7,354 nt of DNA from Ignavibacteria bacterium UBA4661 (GTDB taxonomy: Bacteria; Bacteroidota; Ignavibacteria; Kapaibacteriales; UBA4661): NCBI GenBank assembly GCA_002405405.1, contig DHLT01000024.1, positions 1 through 7,354 of the forward strand. The letters are read 5' to 3'. Both the position numbers and the translations under genes were made by a program. The notes under the pieces are model-generated. The model did no database searches. It had not been told where the DNA came from and worked only from the letters and a program-made list of their open reading frames with translations. Below, piece after piece: positions 5,916 to 7,354 of the stretch; position 1 is the stretch's first letter; each line of letters begins with the position of its first letter.

Positions 5916-6788
5916 ATGTTGAATTCTCTGCATTTGGTACCCCGTACAACCTTTGGTGGAACAGCTTATGCTCCTGCCGGTGAATCGTTGTTCCCGTCTG
6001 ACTCTATAGCACCCCTGCAATCGTATCCAACAATTGACACCATTGTAGAGAATCTTCAAGATGAAGTAGAACATCTTCGTCGAGATGTTGAACTTCACAA
6101 CAATTTGCTTCATGAACTTTCGCATAATGTCAAGAACCCTCTGACAACAATTCTTCTCTTGGCAGAACGTATCCAACGTGTCCAATATGATCCGGCTACT
6201 GCAAAGTACTTTGCTACTTTATACGATAATGTTGATCGTATCTGCAATATCATCAATCGTGTTTCGACAGAACTTCGACAACATCATACAGCAAATGGTG
6301 AAGTGGCAGTGGCAGGCGAGGAGGTAATTTCAATGACGACGATCATCGCTCACCTGCTCGAAGAGTATCGCATGCGTGCTGTTGAGAAATCCGTACGGAT
6401 TCAATATCACGCTTCAACAGAAGATCTTTATTTACTTGGTGATCGGTCTTCAGTTATTGAAATTTTTGATAATCTTTTCTCCAATGCGCTTAAATACACA
6501 CCATTTGGAAGTACGATTACCATTGTTGTCAAGCACACAGAGCAAACGCTCACTGTTGCCATTCAGGATGAAGGCTATGGCATCAAAGACGAAGAAAAAC
6601 ATCTGCTCTTTCGCAAGTTTTCTACACTGAGTGCTCGACCGACTAATGGCGAAGAGTCTACAGGATTAGGATTATACATTACGCAACGGCTTGTTCATGC
6701 GATGGGAGGAACAATTTCGTGCGAGAGCACATGGATGCATGGGGCGACCTTTACGGTTCAGTTCACTCGATATACTTCCATTCATTAA
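5916..6788 (+). CDS. Soluble sensor-less histidine kinase
   Basis: The frame is open well upstream, but ATG 5916 is preferred because it lies seven bases after the DUF417 stop. ATG 5865 would overlap that gene by 44 bases and add 17 residues. The protein has 290 residues. An undefined N-terminus (1-40) is followed by a short coiled coil (~41-66), then the HisKA dimerisation helix with phospho-acceptor His70 in HELSHNVKNPL. The HATPase_c domain (~170-285) has the N box (NLFSNALKY, 186-194), G1 (DEGYGI, 218-223), F box (LFRKF, 231-235) and G2 (GLGLY, 250-254). All catalytic motifs look intact. No membrane helix, PAS or GAF domain and no receiver domain are visible, and no response regulator gene is nearby. 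It probably senses through a partner or an unrecognised N-terminus. Translational coupling to the DUF417 gene is likely. Confidence 0.9.
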   Translation: MLNSLHLVPRTTFGGTAYAPAGESLFPSDSIAPLQSYPTIDTIVENLQDEVEHLRRDVELHNNLLHELSHNVKNPLTTILLLAERIQRVQYDPATAKYFATLYDNVDRICNIINRVSTELRQHHTANGEVAVAGEEVISMTTIIAHLLEEYRMRAVEKSVRIQYHASTEDLYLLGDRSSVIEIFDNLFSNALKYTPFGSTITIVVKHTEQTLTVAIQDEGYGIKDEEKHLLFRKFSTLSARPTNGEESTGLGLYITQRLVHAMGGTISCESTWMHGATFTVQFTRYTSIH

Positions 6789-6821
6789 AGATCACTTTGA
6801 ACGTATGTCGTGAATTTTCTC

Positions 6822-6852
6822 TTTCGGGAAAAACTGATATACTTTCGGGAAA
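6822..6852. repeat. Second pair of CGGGAA boxes, 21 bp apart
   Basis: CTTTCGGGAAA occurs at 6821-6831 and again, identically, at 6842-6852, offset by exactly 21 bp. Each box contains the palindrome TTTC-GG-GAAA. The pair resembles that at 4446-4476 in core, spacing and position upstream of a gene. The rest of the 168-base gap to the last gene holds a CTTTGCAAAG palindrome (6887-6896) and the weak promoter candidate described separately. Confidence 0.6.
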
Positions 6853-6874
6853 TGGTGATAAGAGTACGGCGCAC

Positions 6875-6906
6875 TTTATGTACGATCTTTGCAAAGAATA
6901 TATCTG
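6875..6906 (+). promoter_or_regulatory. Weak candidate promoter of the exported-protein gene
   Basis: TTTATG (6875-6880), an 18-base spacer and TATATCTG (6899-6906) resemble the -33 / -7 pattern with one mismatch in each element. The geometry equals that of the two better candidates in this window. The box pair upstream is five bases further from it than in the peroxiredoxin operon. Confidence 0.35.
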
Positions 6907-6956
6907 CTATTGCACTAACCGGTTTTTCATCATCCTCGCAGGACATAGGTTTTGAC

Positions 6957-7354
6957 ATGCACGCTTTTCGATTTTCGCTATCGGTTTTTGCTCTTCTTGT
7001 TTTGACATCCTATCATCTGTTTGGTCAGGGATGCAGCGATGCTGGCGTTTGCACGATGAGTAGCTTTAAGCCGAGTGATAGCAGTCATGCGTATCATCAG
7101 ATAAAAGTTGGTGCCTTTATTGGCAAAGCTGATAATTCAGTGACAGTTTTTGGCAATTATGCGGAGTACAATACTCTGCTGTCTGAAGCTTTTGGTATTG
7201 ACATAAAACTGACCTCATTGGCTCAAAATGGTCGCGGCATTTCTACCTTTGGATTATCGGATATTTTCGTCAATGTGAACTATAAAGTGAGTGAATCTCT
7301 CAGCTTTACATTAGGCACCAAAATTCCATTGCTGGGCTCGAATACCCTGCTGAA
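6957..7354 (+). CDS. Exported protein with CSDAGVC motif, probable outer-membrane beta-barrel, 3' partial
   Basis: The reading frame begins at ATG 6957 and runs off the window after 132 codons. Residues 1-24 form a signal peptide: MHAFRFSLSV, a hydrophobic core, and an end near LFGQ. The mature protein would start with QGCSDAGVCTMSSFKP, whose Cys26 and Cys32 could form a disulfide. No lipobox precedes Cys26 (LFGQGC does not fit). From residue ~48 on, alternating polar and hydrophobic strands with Gly and aromatic residues appear (IKVGAFIG; STFGLSDIFVNVNYKV; SLSFTLGTKIPLL), as in outer-membrane beta-barrels. I have an impression of similar uncharacterised Bacteroidota proteins with a CSDAGxC start, but no function is known to me. 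The paired boxes upstream hint that it belongs to the same regulon as the peroxiredoxin operon. Confidence 0.75.
   Translation, partial: MHAFRFSLSVFALLVLTSYHLFGQGCSDAGVCTMSSFKPSDSSHAYHQIKVGAFIGKADNSVTVFGNYAEYNTLLSEAFGIDIKLTSLAQNGRGISTFGLSDIFVNVNYKVSESLSFTLGTKIPLLGSNTLL

Noticed and set aside
6821..6852. CGGGAA pairs as a transcription terminator or mobile repeat
   Set aside because: The two boxes are direct repeats, so they do not form one strong stem. No T-run follows, and no other element ends are visible.
6719..6955. Open frame overlapping the kinase end and the following gap
   Set aside because: It starts inside the kinase gene in another frame, has no recognisable domain, and covers the box pair and promoter candidate.

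Overview
The window looks like chromosomal DNA from a member of the Bacteroidota / Chlorobiota / Ignavibacteria-Kapabacteria (FCB) group. The evidence is a secreted protein with a C-terminal type IX secretion (T9SS) sorting domain, an AraC regulator of the type common in Bacteroidota, promoter candidates resembling the Bacteroidota -33 TTTG / -7 TAnnTTTG pattern, and several start codons whose leaders are pyrimidine-rich and lack a Shine-Dalgarno sequence. The genus cannot be fixed from the sequence. I saw no tRNA, rRNA, CRISPR array, insertion sequence or phage gene, and no gene-free stretch exceeds 170 bases.

Left part (1-2200): the end of an S9-family (prolyl-oligopeptidase-like) peptidase, a strong intrinsic terminator, coaE (dephospho-CoA kinase, the last step of CoA synthesis), and a secreted protein with two CHRD domains and a T9SS tail. 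A long hairpin then acts as a probable bidirectional terminator, because the next gene (a Nudix hydrolase) is on the minus strand and convergent.

Middle part (2192-4414): the Nudix hydrolase and an AraC-family regulator are divergent and share a 73-base control region. A TetR-family regulator with a CxxC motif follows on the plus strand.

Right part (4415-6788): a likely operon of a peroxiredoxin-like protein (active site WCPYC), a four-helix membrane protein of the DUF417 (YkgB/RclC) family and a soluble histidine kinase with no visible sensor domain. The same 22-base near-palindrome lies over the candidate promoters of the TetR gene and of this operon, so the TetR protein probably represses both. 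Just upstream of the operon promoter is a pair of TTCGGGAA-type boxes exactly 21 bp apart. A second pair with the same 21-bp spacing lies upstream of the last gene. Two direct repeats 21 bp apart is the geometry of a classic AraC-type binding site.

The right end (6957-7354) is the start of an exported, probably beta-barrel, protein of unknown function carrying a CSDAGVC motif. Taken together, 2751-7354 looks like an oxidant- or electrophile-response locus with three regulatory proteins (AraC, TetR, histidine kinase), a thiol peroxidase-like enzyme and a membrane protein related to E. coli RclC of the reactive-chlorine response. This functional reading is an inference.
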